A stretch of DNA of 64,000 nt from Perlabentimonas sp034003245 (GTDB lineage: Bacteria > Bacteroidota > Bacteroidia > Bacteroidales > Tenuifilaceae), in NCBI GenBank assembly GCA_034003245.1, contig JAVEYY010000007.1, forward strand, positions 1 to 64,000, written 5' to 3'. Below the pieces are notes generated by a model. That model searched no databases. It had not been told where the DNA came from and saw only the letters and a program-made list of their open reading frames with translations. This document shows positions 15,019 to 24,649 of this stretch, piece after piece; position 1 is the stretch's first letter; every line of letters starts with the position of its first letter. Both the position numbers and the translations under genes were made by a program.

Positions 15019-17391
15019 CTATCTTGTTGTAAATACCTCAAACGAGAAACCCTGAAGCTTAACGCTTAGCTTCTCTCCACCCTTCGAAAATTCGTTATCG
15101 AAATTGCTGCTAAAGTTCAGCCCTGCAAATCGGGCGGGTAGCTCCATGGCAATATCGGCAGCAGCGCTGGAGTTGCTGAAAACCACCAGCACCACTTTGC
15201 CCATATAGGTACGGGCGTAGGCATACACCTTGTCGTTCACCAGCACGGGCTCAAAGGTTCCATAGCTCAGCGCCATATTGGTACGGCGTAGGTTGGTTAA
15301 CTTCTTGGTGATGGCAATGGTTTGCTGCTCCTGGGGGTTCAGATCGTCGAACTGCATCATCTTGCGATTGTCGGGATCGTTTCCGCCGGGCTGACCAAAC
15401 TCATCGCCCTGGTATATTGTTGGCACTCCAGGAATGGTAAGGTTAAACGCGTTAAGCATTTGCAGCTTCTTGTAGCCTACGGCATCGCCCACGCCAATAT
15501 GGCGGGTCCAACCGGCCTTCTTGGCGTCCTCGTCGAACGACACTGCACCACCAGCGTAGGAGATAAACCTGCCCTTATCGTGGTTTCCGGTGATAATGCC
15601 CATCAGGTTGTTCCAACCGTAGTAGCTAAAGCCCTCAATAAGCTTGCTATGCAGATTGGTAAAGGGTACATCGATACGACCAAAGGTTGCGGTTGCGGCA
15701 TCAAAAACATTGAAATCGAACTGACCATTGAGCATTCCGCTGCCAATGTAGCTCGATATTAGCTCGTGGCTGCCATAGGTCTCGCCAATTTGGTAGATAG
15801 TGCGATTGGGCTCCACGTTCTCCTTAATCTTCCGGGTAAGCATACGCCAGAAAACCTCGGGGATATGCTTGGTGGCATCGTGACGGAAACCATCGAACTT
15901 ATACTGGGTTACCCAGAACAGCGCCGAGTCGGTCATGGGCTCATACACCTCGGGGCGCTCCAAATCGAGCGTGGGCATAAACGTATCGAACCAGGTGGTA
16001 AGGCGATGCTCGTCCCACTTCTCGGTATTCATGGTACCATCGGGCAGGTAAAGAGGTGTGGCCCAGTCGGGGTGTTTTTGGTAAAGCGGATGCTCCTGAT
16101 GTACGTGGTTGGCCACGTAATCGAGAATTATGTTGATATCGCGCTTGTGCGCTTCGGCCAGCATTTGGTGAACCTCATCGGAGGTACCAAACCTAAAATC
16201 GACTTTTGAGGATGAGATAGGCCAGTAACCGTGGTAGCCCGAGAACTTTGTGCGGGGTTCGGGGTATAATCCGTATGCTCCCAGTGGATTCTGCGTAATG
16301 GGCGAAACCCAAATGGTATTTATGCCCAACTCCTCGAAGTAGCCATCGGTAATCTTCCTGGTTATTCCAGCAATATCGCCACCGTAGTAGTTGGCCTTGG
16401 GATGAATTTCGGGATCATCAACGGGGTGATCGTTATCAGGACTGGCGTTGTGAAAACGGTCAATCATCAGCGAGTACATTACCTGCGTATGCAGGTCGGA
16501 ACGGTTCAGCTGCGCTGTAGATGTAACGGCGCGGCGCCCCTCGAGCGGAATGAGCAGGTCGTTCGACTCGCCCTCGGTGTTGTAAGCCCACACTCTTATG
16601 TGCGATCGTTTTAACCCATTGGCATTGGCAGGTATGGTAATGGTAGCACCTGACTCATCTATCGTAACAAAATTATTGTCGAGACGGTAGTTCTCCCAGA
16701 ACACAAACAGCTCATCTACACTGTTCTCGAATCCAAGAAAAATCTTCTCCGCTTTTGTATCCTTGGCATAAATAAAGGGCAGCAAATTGGGGTTGCTCTC
16801 CCCCACCCGCAGCACCGAGTTCTGGCCGCCAATGTTGTTATCCTCAATCTCGGGATTGGCCGGATCGAGCATCCACTTGCCATCGATCACCACCTGGTAG
16901 TGATACTTACCTGGGTTGAGCAGCAACGTGATTTTCCAAACCCCATCAACCTTCTCGAGGTTGGTTTTGCTGGGATTCCAATCGTTGATTTGCCCTGTGA
17001 GCTGAACCGTTTTTGGCTGTTTTCCCTTGGGTTGATATACAAACTCCACGGGCAGCTTACGGCTTTTGCGCATAAGCAGCGAGTAGCAAGCGCCATCGGC
17101 CCAAACCTTCAGCTCGGAGAGTTGAGGAATGGTCTCATTCTGTGAGATCAGCTTTACAGATTTCTTATCAGCAGCCATAAGCACATCGAAGTTGCTAGGA
17201 GCAACCACCGAATCGATTAGGGATACATCTAGAAAGTAATCCTCGAGGATCACCTCACTTTTCTCACCTGCCAACGGCACAACCGAAGCCAGGCCATATA
17301 TCTCCGACTGCTTGGCGTAGTGAGGGATTACCTCCCTGGCGCCACACGAGGCGAGCAGGAATGCGATGGAAATAAATAGTACTCTTTTCAT
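15019..17391 (-). CDS. GH13 alpha-amylase family lipoprotein with CBM48-like domain
   Basis: The 790-residue protein begins MKRVLFISIAFLLASCG, with the lipobox LASC at residues 13-16, so it is lipid-anchored. An AMPK-type glycogen-binding/CBM48-like module (QLTGQINDWNPSKTNLEKV to GKYHYQVVIDGKW) lies at about 125-185. The GH13 barrel (about 300-720) has region I DYVANHVH, region II GFRHDATKH with the nucleophile Asp near 502, the acid Glu in GETYG near 536 and region IV TGNHDKGR near 603. All catalytic residues are present. It should cut alpha-1,4 (possibly alpha-1,6) glucans at the cell envelope. It is last in a run of three minus-strand GH13 genes. Confidence 0.93.
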   Translation of the reverse strand: MKRVLFISIAFLLASCGAREVIPHYAKQSEIYGLASVVPLAGEKSEVILEDYFLDVSLIDSVVAPSNFDVLMAADKKSVKLISQNETIPQLSELKVWADGACYSLLMRKSRKLPVEFVYQPKGKQPKTVQLTGQINDWNPSKTNLEKVDGVWKITLLLNPGKYHYQVVIDGKWMLDPANPEIEDNNIGGQNSVLRVGESNPNLLPFIYAKDTKAEKIFLGFENSVDELFVFWENYRLDNNFVTIDESGATITIPANANGLKRSHIRVWAYNTEGESNDLLIPLEGRRAVTSTAQLNRSDLHTQVMYSLMIDRFHNASPDNDHPVDDPEIHPKANYYGGDIAGITRKITDGYFEELGINTIWVSPITQNPLGAYGLYPEPRTKFSGYHGYWPISSSKVDFRFGTSDEVHQMLAEAHKRDINIILDYVANHVHQEHPLYQKHPDWATPLYLPDGTMNTEKWDEHRLTTWFDTFMPTLDLERPEVYEPMTDSALFWVTQYKFDGFRHDATKHIPEVFWRMLTRKIKENVEPNRTIYQIGETYGSHELISSYIGSGMLNGQFDFNVFDAATATFGRIDVPFTNLHSKLIEGFSYYGWNNLMGIITGNHDKGRFISYAGGAVSFDEDAKKAGWTRHIGVGDAVGYKKLQMLNAFNLTIPGVPTIYQGDEFGQPGGNDPDNRKMMQFDDLNPQEQQTIAITKKLTNLRRTNMALSYGTFEPVLVNDKVYAYARTYMGKVVLVVFSNSSAAADIAMELPARFAGLNFSSNFDNEFSKGGEKLSVKLQGFSFEVFTTR

Positions 17392-17529
17392 ATTTTTGAT
17401 TTTTTAGAACGCTGATACTTCGACTTTGCTCAGTACAAGTGACGCTGATTTTACCGATTTGCGCAGTTAAGAAAAAAAAATCAGTGTCAATCCCTACAAT
17501 CTGCGTTATCAGCGTACCCATTTCCAATG

Positions 17530-19377
17530 CTACTTTAATTCAATTACCATTGCCGAGCGGGGCGATAGCTGAATTTTGTTCAGGTCGGTTAGCTCCTTGC
17601 CGGTAATAATATCTTTACCCGTGCTGAACTTCGAAAGCATCTCGGTAAACCTTTCGGTTTTAAGCACCTTAGGTTGATAGCCGTTGTGCAGGATAACCAT
17701 CACCGTTTGCTCCTGGTTGTAGCGGAAGTAAACGTAAACCTCGTTCTCGGGGATAAACTGCATTAGCTTGCCATTGTGAATCACACTGGCATTCTTGCGC
17801 CAGTTAAGCAGAGTGCTCATGTAACTCCATGCCTCATTCTCCTTCTTTGTTCTGCCTTCGGCAGTAAAGGCAGAGCGTTTATGATCGGGCCAGCCACCTG
17901 GAAACTCCTGACGGAGTACTCCATGGCCATTGGCATCGTCGCCATCCATTAGTATCTCAGTACCATAGTAAATCTGAGGAATACCACGAGTGGTAAGCAG
18001 GAATGCCATGGCCAGCTTATAACGCCCAATGGCCATCTCCTTACTCTTCATAAAGCGCGAGATATCGTGATTATCGGCAAATACAAGGATGTTTTTGGGG
18101 TCGGGGTATAGAAAATCGTTGACCAGTATCTCGTACAGGCGCGATAACCCGATGTCCCACCCCTGCTCCTCGTCGAAAGCTTTATTCATGGCCATTTGGA
18201 GGGGAAAATCCATAACGCTGCGCACGTGCGAATCGAACCCATCGCGGTTAAGGGCACCCGTTTGCCAGTAGGCGCACCAAGCGGGGTAGTTAAGCCACGC
18301 CTCGGCCACGATGTTGAAGTTGGGGTACTCGGCCATCACCTCCTTGGCCCAACGAGCCATAAACTCCTTGTCGGGGTACGGATGGGTATCCATACGAATG
18401 CCATCCAGATCGGCCCACTCAACCCACCAAATACTATTCTGGATTAGATATTTTGCCAAGTAGGGATTACGCTGATTAAGATCGGGCATATGGGTATCGA
18501 ACCAGCCATCGCTCATAAGCTTGCTGTCGGCCTTAGAGGCGTAAGGATCGAAATTGGTTGGACTGCGGTAGTTTGAGCGGGTAAAATCGGACCATTGGTT
18601 TACCCAGTCGTGCGAGGGCAAATCCTTTACAAACCAGTGCTCGCTCCCCGAGTGGTTAAAGATCATATCCTTAATCACCTTCATTCCCCTATCGTGCGAC
18701 TCCTTTACAAAGGTTCTGTAGAGCTCATTAGTGCCAAGGCGCGGATCGACCTTGTAGAAATCGGTAATGGCGTAGCCATGGTACGACTGCCAGGGCTGGT
18801 TGCTCTCGAAAACGGGATTTACCCAGATGGCGGTCATGCCCAGATCCTTAATGTAATCGAGATTATTGATAATACCCTGAATATCGCCGCCATGGCGAGT
18901 ATACAAATCCTCACGGTTAAACTTATCGGTCATCCCCTTAACCTGATCGTTTGATGGATCGCCATTGGCAAACCGATCGGGAAAAAGCAAATACATCACA
19001 TCCGAGGCGTCGAATCCTTTCCGCTGGGCAGATCCATCGCGCCTTGGGTTTAGATGATAGGTGTACTTTAAGCTTTTGCGTTTCGATACCCTAAAGCTAA
19101 TATCGAAGCTACCAGCAGCAGCACTTTCATCAATCATCAGGTTAATAAAAAGGTAGTTGGGGTTTTCCACCTTATCGATACTAACCAGCTGCACTCCAAG
19201 ATAAGCTAATTCAACCTCAGTTTTGGCAATATCCTTTCCATATACCAGCAGCTGTAACTCATTATTTTGCATGCCAACCCACCAGTTTGGGGGCTCAACA
19301 CGAATTAATTCCTGGGCAGAAGCCATAAAACTTGATATTATGATAGCTGTTAAAAAAAACACTTTGAGTTTTCGCAT
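17530..19377 (-). CDS. GH13 cyclomaltodextrinase/neopullulanase-like amylase (SusA-like), copy 1
   Basis: The 615-residue protein has a cleavable signal peptide ending near SFMASAQ, a cyclomaltodextrinase N-terminal domain (EPPNWWVGMQNNELQLLVYG) and a GH13 barrel. The catalytic motifs are complete: GIRMDTHPYPD (nucleophile near 328), EAWLNYP (acid near 358) and FADNHDISRF (near 435). It ends with a short beta domain (LSPRSAMVIELK). The absence of a lipobox suggests a periplasmic enzyme trimming imported oligosaccharides, as SusA does in Bacteroides. It is closely related to the adjacent upstream gene and separated from it by 60 bases. The 138 bases downstream carry inverted ACGCTGAT-type repeats. 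Confidence 0.93.
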   Translation of the reverse strand: MRKLKVFFLTAIIISSFMASAQELIRVEPPNWWVGMQNNELQLLVYGKDIAKTEVELAYLGVQLVSIDKVENPNYLFINLMIDESAAAGSFDISFRVSKRKSLKYTYHLNPRRDGSAQRKGFDASDVMYLLFPDRFANGDPSNDQVKGMTDKFNREDLYTRHGGDIQGIINNLDYIKDLGMTAIWVNPVFESNQPWQSYHGYAITDFYKVDPRLGTNELYRTFVKESHDRGMKVIKDMIFNHSGSEHWFVKDLPSHDWVNQWSDFTRSNYRSPTNFDPYASKADSKLMSDGWFDTHMPDLNQRNPYLAKYLIQNSIWWVEWADLDGIRMDTHPYPDKEFMARWAKEVMAEYPNFNIVAEAWLNYPAWCAYWQTGALNRDGFDSHVRSVMDFPLQMAMNKAFDEEQGWDIGLSRLYEILVNDFLYPDPKNILVFADNHDISRFMKSKEMAIGRYKLAMAFLLTTRGIPQIYYGTEILMDGDDANGHGVLRQEFPGGWPDHKRSAFTAEGRTKKENEAWSYMSTLLNWRKNASVIHNGKLMQFIPENEVYVYFRYNQEQTVMVILHNGYQPKVLKTERFTEMLSKFSTGKDIITGKELTDLNKIQLSPRSAMVIELK

Positions 19378-19437
19378 AACAATATTCTTTATAAAGATTA
19401 ACCTAAATGAATTTATTCAAGTAAAATAAAAATTTCT

Positions 19438-21282
19438 TTAACGTAGTTCGATGATCATTGCCGATCGTGGTACTAAATCAATTGTATCTAGATTTGTTAG
19501 CATTTGACCAGTTATGATATCGGTTCCATCAGAAAAACCCTTAAGGATCTCATGGTACTTTTTACCATCAATCACCCTTAGCTCGTAACTATTATTAATA
19601 ACTACCATAACCGTTTGGTTTTGGTTGTGCCGGAAGTAGGTGTAAACCCCGTTTTCGGGGTTAAAATGGGTTAGTTTACCCGAATGGATGGCGCTGGCCG
19701 ATTGTCGCCAATGCAGAATATTTGAAATATAATTCCAAATATCATTCTCGCTGGCAGTTCTACCCTGTGCAGTAAATGCCGAGCGAGAATCGGATGGCCA
19801 ACCTCCAGGAAAATCGCGTCGGATATCGCCGTGGCCGCCCTTGTCTACATCGCCGGGTAGCAGAATCTCAGTTCCATAGTATATCTGGGGAATTCCACGT
19901 GTGGTTAGCAGAAAAGCCATGGCCAGCTTAAGCCTCGAAATCTCCAAAGTAGTATCGCGCTGAAAGCGCCCCTTGTCGTGGTTATCGAGGAAAATTAGCA
20001 GGTTGTTGTAATCGGCGTACACAAAATCTTGCGTAAGCACATCGTACAACCGAGCCATGCCCGTATCCCAGCCATCCTGCTCGTCGAATGCTTTGTTTAT
20101 GGCATTCATCAGCGGAAAATCCATAACCGACGTCAGGTGCGAGTTGTACCCATCTATATTTCGCGCATCCTTTTGCCAGTAGGAAATGGATGCCGATGAG
20201 TTGTACCAGGTCTCCCCCACTATGGTAAAGTTGGGATACTCCGTCGCAATGGCTTTACACCACTGCGCCATAAACGTTTTATCGGCGTAGGGATGAGTAT
20301 CCATCCTAAAACCATTTAAGCCAGCGTACTCAATCCACCAAATGGTATTCTGCGTAAGATATTTGGCCACAAACGGGTTCTGTTGATTCAGATCGGGCAT
20401 TTGGCGAGCAAACCAGCCATTGGTCATCAGCTTTTCATCGCGCAGCGAGGCGTGCGGATCAAATGCTGCCGATTGCCGATAGTTCGACTTCGTGTGCTCT
20501 GGCCACCGATTTATCCAATCGGTCATGGGCAAATCGCCCATCCACCAGTGCATATCGCCACAATGGTTAAAGATCAAATCCTTAATTACATTCACCCCCT
20601 GTTGATGGGCCGATTTTACCAGCTTACGGTACTGCTCATTGGTTCCCATTCGGCGATCGACCCTGTAGAAATCGGTAATTGCATATCCGTGATACGACTG
20701 CGAAACTTGATCGTTCTCGAGTACCGGATTTAGCCAGAGCGTGGTAACGCCCAACTTTTTAAAGTAATCGAGATTACTGATTATCCCCTGAATATCGCCC
20801 CCATGTCTGGCGTATGGATCCAATCGATTATGCTCATCGCGCATACCCTGAACCTGATCGTTGGTGCTATCACCATTGGCAAATCGATCGGGGTACAGTA
20901 GATAAATCACATCCGAAGCATCGAACCCCTTTCGATTAGCAGACCCTTGCTCGCGCACAAAGAGTTCGAAGGTATACTTTAGAACGTTTTTCTTCGAAAA
21001 CCTAAAGGAGATATCAAACTTACCCGGCTTGGTAACCTCCTCAACTATCAAATTGATAAAAAGATAGTTTGGATTTTCCACCCTCACAACGCTCATAAGT
21101 CTTACTCCTGGGTAGTTTAATTCAACATCGGCACTGGAAATATTTGTTCCGTGAACCATTAGCTGTAACTCATGATTACTCATTCCTACCCACCAGCTGG
21201 GCGGCTCAACCCTATTTAGGGTTTGCGAAAACAGCGAAACGCCCAGGAGCGTAAAAAATAGCAGAAAACCAATTCTCCTCAT
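19438..21282 (-). CDS. GH13 cyclomaltodextrinase/neopullulanase-like amylase (SusA-like), copy 2
   Basis: The 614-residue protein parallels its neighbour almost residue for residue: signal peptide ending near VSLFSQT, EPPSWWVGMSNHELQLMVHG, then GFRMDTHPYAD (nucleophile near 328), GETWYN (near 358) and FLDNHDKGRF (near 432). The acid region differs (GETWYN here, AEAWLN in copy 1), so the two may split substrates. Both are predicted to be periplasmic maltodextrin hydrolases. It is first in the run of three GH13 genes, and its promoter must lie in the 62-base gap that also holds the aldolase terminator. Confidence 0.93.
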   Translation of the reverse strand: MRRIGFLLFFTLLGVSLFSQTLNRVEPPSWWVGMSNHELQLMVHGTNISSADVELNYPGVRLMSVVRVENPNYLFINLIVEEVTKPGKFDISFRFSKKNVLKYTFELFVREQGSANRKGFDASDVIYLLYPDRFANGDSTNDQVQGMRDEHNRLDPYARHGGDIQGIISNLDYFKKLGVTTLWLNPVLENDQVSQSYHGYAITDFYRVDRRMGTNEQYRKLVKSAHQQGVNVIKDLIFNHCGDMHWWMGDLPMTDWINRWPEHTKSNYRQSAAFDPHASLRDEKLMTNGWFARQMPDLNQQNPFVAKYLTQNTIWWIEYAGLNGFRMDTHPYADKTFMAQWCKAIATEYPNFTIVGETWYNSSASISYWQKDARNIDGYNSHLTSVMDFPLMNAINKAFDEQDGWDTGMARLYDVLTQDFVYADYNNLLIFLDNHDKGRFQRDTTLEISRLKLAMAFLLTTRGIPQIYYGTEILLPGDVDKGGHGDIRRDFPGGWPSDSRSAFTAQGRTASENDIWNYISNILHWRQSASAIHSGKLTHFNPENGVYTYFRHNQNQTVMVVINNSYELRVIDGKKYHEILKGFSDGTDIITGQMLTNLDTIDLVPRSAMIIELR

Positions 21283-21291
21283 ATCAAATTG

Positions 21292-21335
21292 AAATAAAAA
21301 CGCAGCCTACTCCAGCAAAACAGGTGTAGGCTGCG
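21292..21335 (-). terminator. Terminator of the aldolase gene
   Basis: CGCAGCCTAC pairs with GTAGGCTGCG around a 15-base loop, and on the minus strand the stem is followed by TTTTTATTT. It separates the aldolase transcript from the GH13 run. Confidence 0.85.
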
Positions 21336-21344
21336 CTAAGTATA

Positions 21345-22409
21345 TTAACCTCTTCCTATACAGTTAAGATCCTCGAAGGAGATTTTTAACCGCTTAATAA
21401 TGCTCTCCTCACCTTTGCGCAACCAAACGCGGGGATCGTAGTATTTCTTGTTGGGTTTATCGTCGCCCTCGGGGTTGCCAATCTGACCTTGTAGGTAGTT
21501 GAACTTATCGGCCGAGTACTGACGGATTCCATCCCAGAATGCCCACTGCAAGTCGGTGTCGAGGTTCATCTTGATAACACCGTAGCCAATAGCCTCCTCA
21601 ATCTTCTCCTTCTCCGATCCGCTACCACCATGGAAAACAAAGTTTACAGGCTTAGCCTCAGTGCCAAACTTCTTTTGGATAAAAACCTGCGAGTCCTTCA
21701 AAATTTTTGGACTAAGCACCACATTTCCGGGTTTGTATACGCCGTGTACGTTTCCAAACGATGCGGCAATGGTAAAGTTAGGACTAACCTTGGATAGATG
21801 CTCGTAAGCATAGGCAACCTCCTCGGGTTGGGTGTACAGCTTCGAACTATCGACATTGGTGTTATCAACACCATCCTCCTCGCCACCGGTTACGCCCAGC
21901 TCAATCTCGAGAGTCATGCCAATTTTGGCCATGCGCTCAAGGTACTTTGCCGAAATTTCGATATTTTCTTCAAGCGATTCCTCGGAAAGATCGAGCATAT
22001 GCGAGCTGTAAAGTGGTTTTCCGGTCTCCTTAAAATGCTTTTCGCCAGCATCGAGCAGGCCATCGATCCAGGGAAGAAGTTTTTTAGCGGCGTGATCGGT
22101 ATGCATGATAACGGGCACACCATATGCTTCGGCCAATAGATGAACATGCTTTGCACCTGAGATTGCTCCCAGGATAGCCGATTTTTGTCCATCGTTCGAC
22201 AGGCCTTTGCCTGCATAGAAAGAACCGCCCCCATTGGAGAACTGAATTATAACAGGTGATCCTACCTCACGGGCAGTTTCGAGCACTGCGTTAATGGTGT
22301 CGGTTCCAGTTACGTTTACAGCTGGAATTGCCCAACCCTCGGCTTTGGCAACAGCAAAAACCTCTTGTACTTGTTTTCCGGTGAGAACACCAGCAGGGAA
22401 TCTTTTCAT
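21345..22409 (-). CDS. fbaA: Class II fructose-bisphosphate aldolase
   Basis: The 354-residue enzyme is of the E. coli FbaA class: FSNGGGSFYAGKGL, the zinc-binding VIMHTDHAAKK, GVTGGEEDGVDN, ASFGNVHGVYKPG and FVFHGGSGSEKEKIEEAI are all intact. It interconverts fructose 1,6-bisphosphate with dihydroxyacetone phosphate and glyceraldehyde 3-phosphate in the cytoplasm. It lies between the GH13 run and the GH65/MFS genes, so glucose units released by the locus would meet it in glycolysis. It has its own terminator, and the link to the sugar locus may be only positional. Confidence 0.96.
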   Translation of the reverse strand: MKRFPAGVLTGKQVQEVFAVAKAEGWAIPAVNVTGTDTINAVLETAREVGSPVIIQFSNGGGSFYAGKGLSNDGQKSAILGAISGAKHVHLLAEAYGVPVIMHTDHAAKKLLPWIDGLLDAGEKHFKETGKPLYSSHMLDLSEESLEENIEISAKYLERMAKIGMTLEIELGVTGGEEDGVDNTNVDSSKLYTQPEEVAYAYEHLSKVSPNFTIAASFGNVHGVYKPGNVVLSPKILKDSQVFIQKKFGTEAKPVNFVFHGGSGSEKEKIEEAIGYGVIKMNLDTDLQWAFWDGIRQYSADKFNYLQGQIGNPEGDDKPNKKYYDPRVWLRKGEESIIKRLKISFEDLNCIGRG

Positions 22410-22433
22410 AGTGTTAAAATGTTAAGTTGATAT

Positions 22434-22766
22434 TTACTCAGTTACTTGGATTTTATTGTTTGTGTCAAATGTTCTTTTGTAGTACTGTGTAAGGCGATAA
22501 CGAATGCGCAGGAATCGAATCACCCCAAAAAGGGCTAAAACCACACTTAGTCCTAGGGTTAAAAAACCAATCCATCGAATTCCCTTGAAATCCTGCAGCT
22601 GCAGAAATGCGATTCCACCAAGCAGCATATACACCGATGTGCGAGAGTAGGCCAACAGGGTTCGCTCATTGGCCAGCTTAGTACGTTCAAGGGCCAGGTA
22701 ATCCCTCAGGATAATCTCCTCCTTAGGATTAAATAGCTGACCAAAAAGTTTGAACTGTTTACTCAT
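22434..22766 (-). CDS. DUF202 (YidH-like) small membrane protein
   Basis: The 110-residue protein matches DUF202: ALERTKLANERTLLAYSRTS ahead of two membrane segments (about 45-62 and 68-90), with a basic loop after the second. It is an inner-membrane protein of unknown function. It lies 18 bases downstream of the SLC13 permease and 24 bases upstream of the aldolase on the same strand, so the three may be cotranscribed. Confidence 0.85.
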   Translation of the reverse strand: MSKQFKLFGQLFNPKEEIILRDYLALERTKLANERTLLAYSRTSVYMLLGGIAFLQLQDFKGIRWIGFLTLGLSVVLALFGVIRFLRIRYRLTQYYKRTFDTNNKIQVTE

Positions 22767-22784
22767 TACTTAACCAAATTTAGG

Positions 22785-24554
22785 TTACAACGGCCAAAAA
22801 ATTATTATTAGTGGTATAGCAATGGCTGCCGTAATTATAGAAATGGGAATGCCCATGTATAAAAAGTCGCTAAACTTATAACCACCTGGCCCCATTACCA
22901 AAGTATTGGACTGGTGCCCAATGGGTGTTAGAAAAGCAGCCGATGCACCAATGGCAATTATCATTAGAAAAGGATCGACAGAATACTCCATGCCCTTTGC
23001 AATACCGATACCAATTGGGGCCATAAGCACCACCGTGGCAGCATTATTAATCACATTTGATAGAAGCATTGTTGATACCAAAAGAATAGAAAGTGTTGCC
23101 CAAATTGGTATTACACCTGAAATTCCCAGTATTTGCTGAGCAATAATCGATGCCCCTCCCGAGGTTTCGAGAGCAGTACCCACAGGGAGCATTGCTCCCA
23201 AAAGCACAATCACAGGCCAATCGATGCTGGTGTACATTTTCTTAACGGGTAAAACCCCCGATAACACCATGCCAGCAGCAGCCATTGGGAATGCAATATG
23301 CACAGGTAACAACCCAGCGATTATAAGCAGCACAGAAACAACAAATATTCCAAGGCTCAATGCAATCTTTCGCTCATATCCTATTCTTAAGCCCTTTCGC
23401 GCCAACGGAAGGCATCCCATAGTCACAATGGTTTCAGCAATCATATGCTCGCGGCCCTGCAGCATTAGCACATCACCATTTAGAAATACTACCCGATCGA
23501 GTCGGTGGTGAATCTTTTCTTCGCGTCGCGACACAGCCAAAAGGTTAACCCCAAAACGGCTGCGCATCTTCATTCCAGCAGTGGTTCTCCCCACAAGAGG
23601 CGAATCGGCCAATACAACTGCTTCCCTAATGGCGATATTCTTAGAGCCAACTGCATCAATACGAAACTTCTTATCGCCAACGAGCTTCAGATCGGTATCA
23701 TATATAAAGCCCTTTAGGGCTTGAGTATCGCTTTCAATTATTATAATATCTCCATCTAAGAGCACTTCGTTCTCGTCGGGAGCATGAATACGCTTATTCT
23801 GTCTAACTAACCCTAAAATCTGAAAATCGGCTTTAGACAGCTTTGCTAACTCAGCCAAAGGCTTGTTAATGACTTTGGAGTTTGGCGTAACCAAAACTTC
23901 GGTTATATAATCCTCAATTCTGAAAGATTCCAGCTCCGACTTCTGCGATTTTCGTTTGGGTATTAGCCGCCAACCAACTAGGGCTATAAAAAGGATACCA
24001 ACAAGCATCACCCCAAATCCCACGGGAACAAAATCGAACATGCCAAAAGGCTCGCCCATTTCTTGAGCGCGGAACGAAGCAATTATTATGTTAGGTGGGG
24101 TACCTATCAAAGTGGTCATTCCTCCCAGCAACGAGGCAAATGCAATGGGCATAAGCAGATGGGATGGTGAGTAACCACTTTTTTTGGCGAGATTAATGGC
24201 AACGGGCATAAGGATTGCGAGAGCTCCCACATTGTTCATAAATGCCGATGCCACCCCCACAACCAGAGAAAGGGTAAGTATTTGGAGGGTATGATTATTT
24301 CCTAATTTCGAAACCCACTTTCCTAAAATATCAATTAATCCTGAATGTTCGAGCGCACTTCCAATAATGAGAACTGCCGCAACTGTGATAACAGCAGGGT
24401 GGCCAAAACCAAGAAACGCCTTTTCGGGAGGGATTAAACCAAGGACAACCAGCACAAAAAGAGCAATAAGAGCCACAAAATCGTGCCTTATCTTACCCCA
24501 GACAAATAGGCCTAGAACTACTATCAACGTAATAAATACATAGATATGGTCCAT
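22785..24554 (-). CDS. SLC13/DASS family permease with TrkA-C domains
   Basis: The 589-residue protein has the two-half membrane architecture of the divalent anion:sodium symporter group, split by two TrkA-C-type regulatory domains (about 205-370; PLVGRTTAGMKMRSRFGVNLLAVSR). The conserved hairpin segments VVGVASAFMNNVGALAILMP and LLSNVINNAATVVLMAPIGI carry the SNT/NNA-like motifs that coordinate ion and substrate. Such proteins move sulfate, dicarboxylates or similar anions with sodium, and the substrate cannot be inferred here. A long palindrome lies 43 bases upstream. Confidence 0.9.
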   Translation of the reverse strand: MDHIYVFITLIVVLGLFVWGKIRHDFVALIALFVLVVLGLIPPEKAFLGFGHPAVITVAAVLIIGSALEHSGLIDILGKWVSKLGNNHTLQILTLSLVVGVASAFMNNVGALAILMPVAINLAKKSGYSPSHLLMPIAFASLLGGMTTLIGTPPNIIIASFRAQEMGEPFGMFDFVPVGFGVMLVGILFIALVGWRLIPKRKSQKSELESFRIEDYITEVLVTPNSKVINKPLAELAKLSKADFQILGLVRQNKRIHAPDENEVLLDGDIIIIESDTQALKGFIYDTDLKLVGDKKFRIDAVGSKNIAIREAVVLADSPLVGRTTAGMKMRSRFGVNLLAVSRREEKIHHRLDRVVFLNGDVLMLQGREHMIAETIVTMGCLPLARKGLRIGYERKIALSLGIFVVSVLLIIAGLLPVHIAFPMAAAGMVLSGVLPVKKMYTSIDWPVIVLLGAMLPVGTALETSGGASIIAQQILGISGVIPIWATLSILLVSTMLLSNVINNAATVVLMAPIGIGIAKGMEYSVDPFLMIIAIGASAAFLTPIGHQSNTLVMGPGGYKFSDFLYMGIPISIITAAIAIPLIIIFWPL

Positions 24555-24596
24555 ACTGATGGGGTAAGTTGAAATTCACCTCAAATTTACATAAGA

Positions 24597-24630
24597 TTAA
24601 GAGATTCTCAACGCGTTGAGAATCTCTTAA
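24597..24630. terminator. 34-bp perfect palindrome after the GH65 gene
   Basis: TTAAGAGATTCTCAACG is followed directly by its exact reverse complement. It lies 20 bases past the GH65 stop codon on the minus strand and 43 bases before the SLC13 start. As RNA it forms a 15-bp stem with a tight loop. There is no long T-run, so it may be a weak terminator, a processing site or a dyad operator for the SLC13 gene. Confidence 0.6.
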
Positions 24631-24649
24631 TTCCTATCTATCTGTAAAA

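Noticed and set aside
21345..24554. Aldolase, DUF202 and SLC13 genes as a recent foreign insertion in the sus locus
   Set aside because: They have normal terminators, show no repeats or integrase at the borders, and look compositionally similar by eye.
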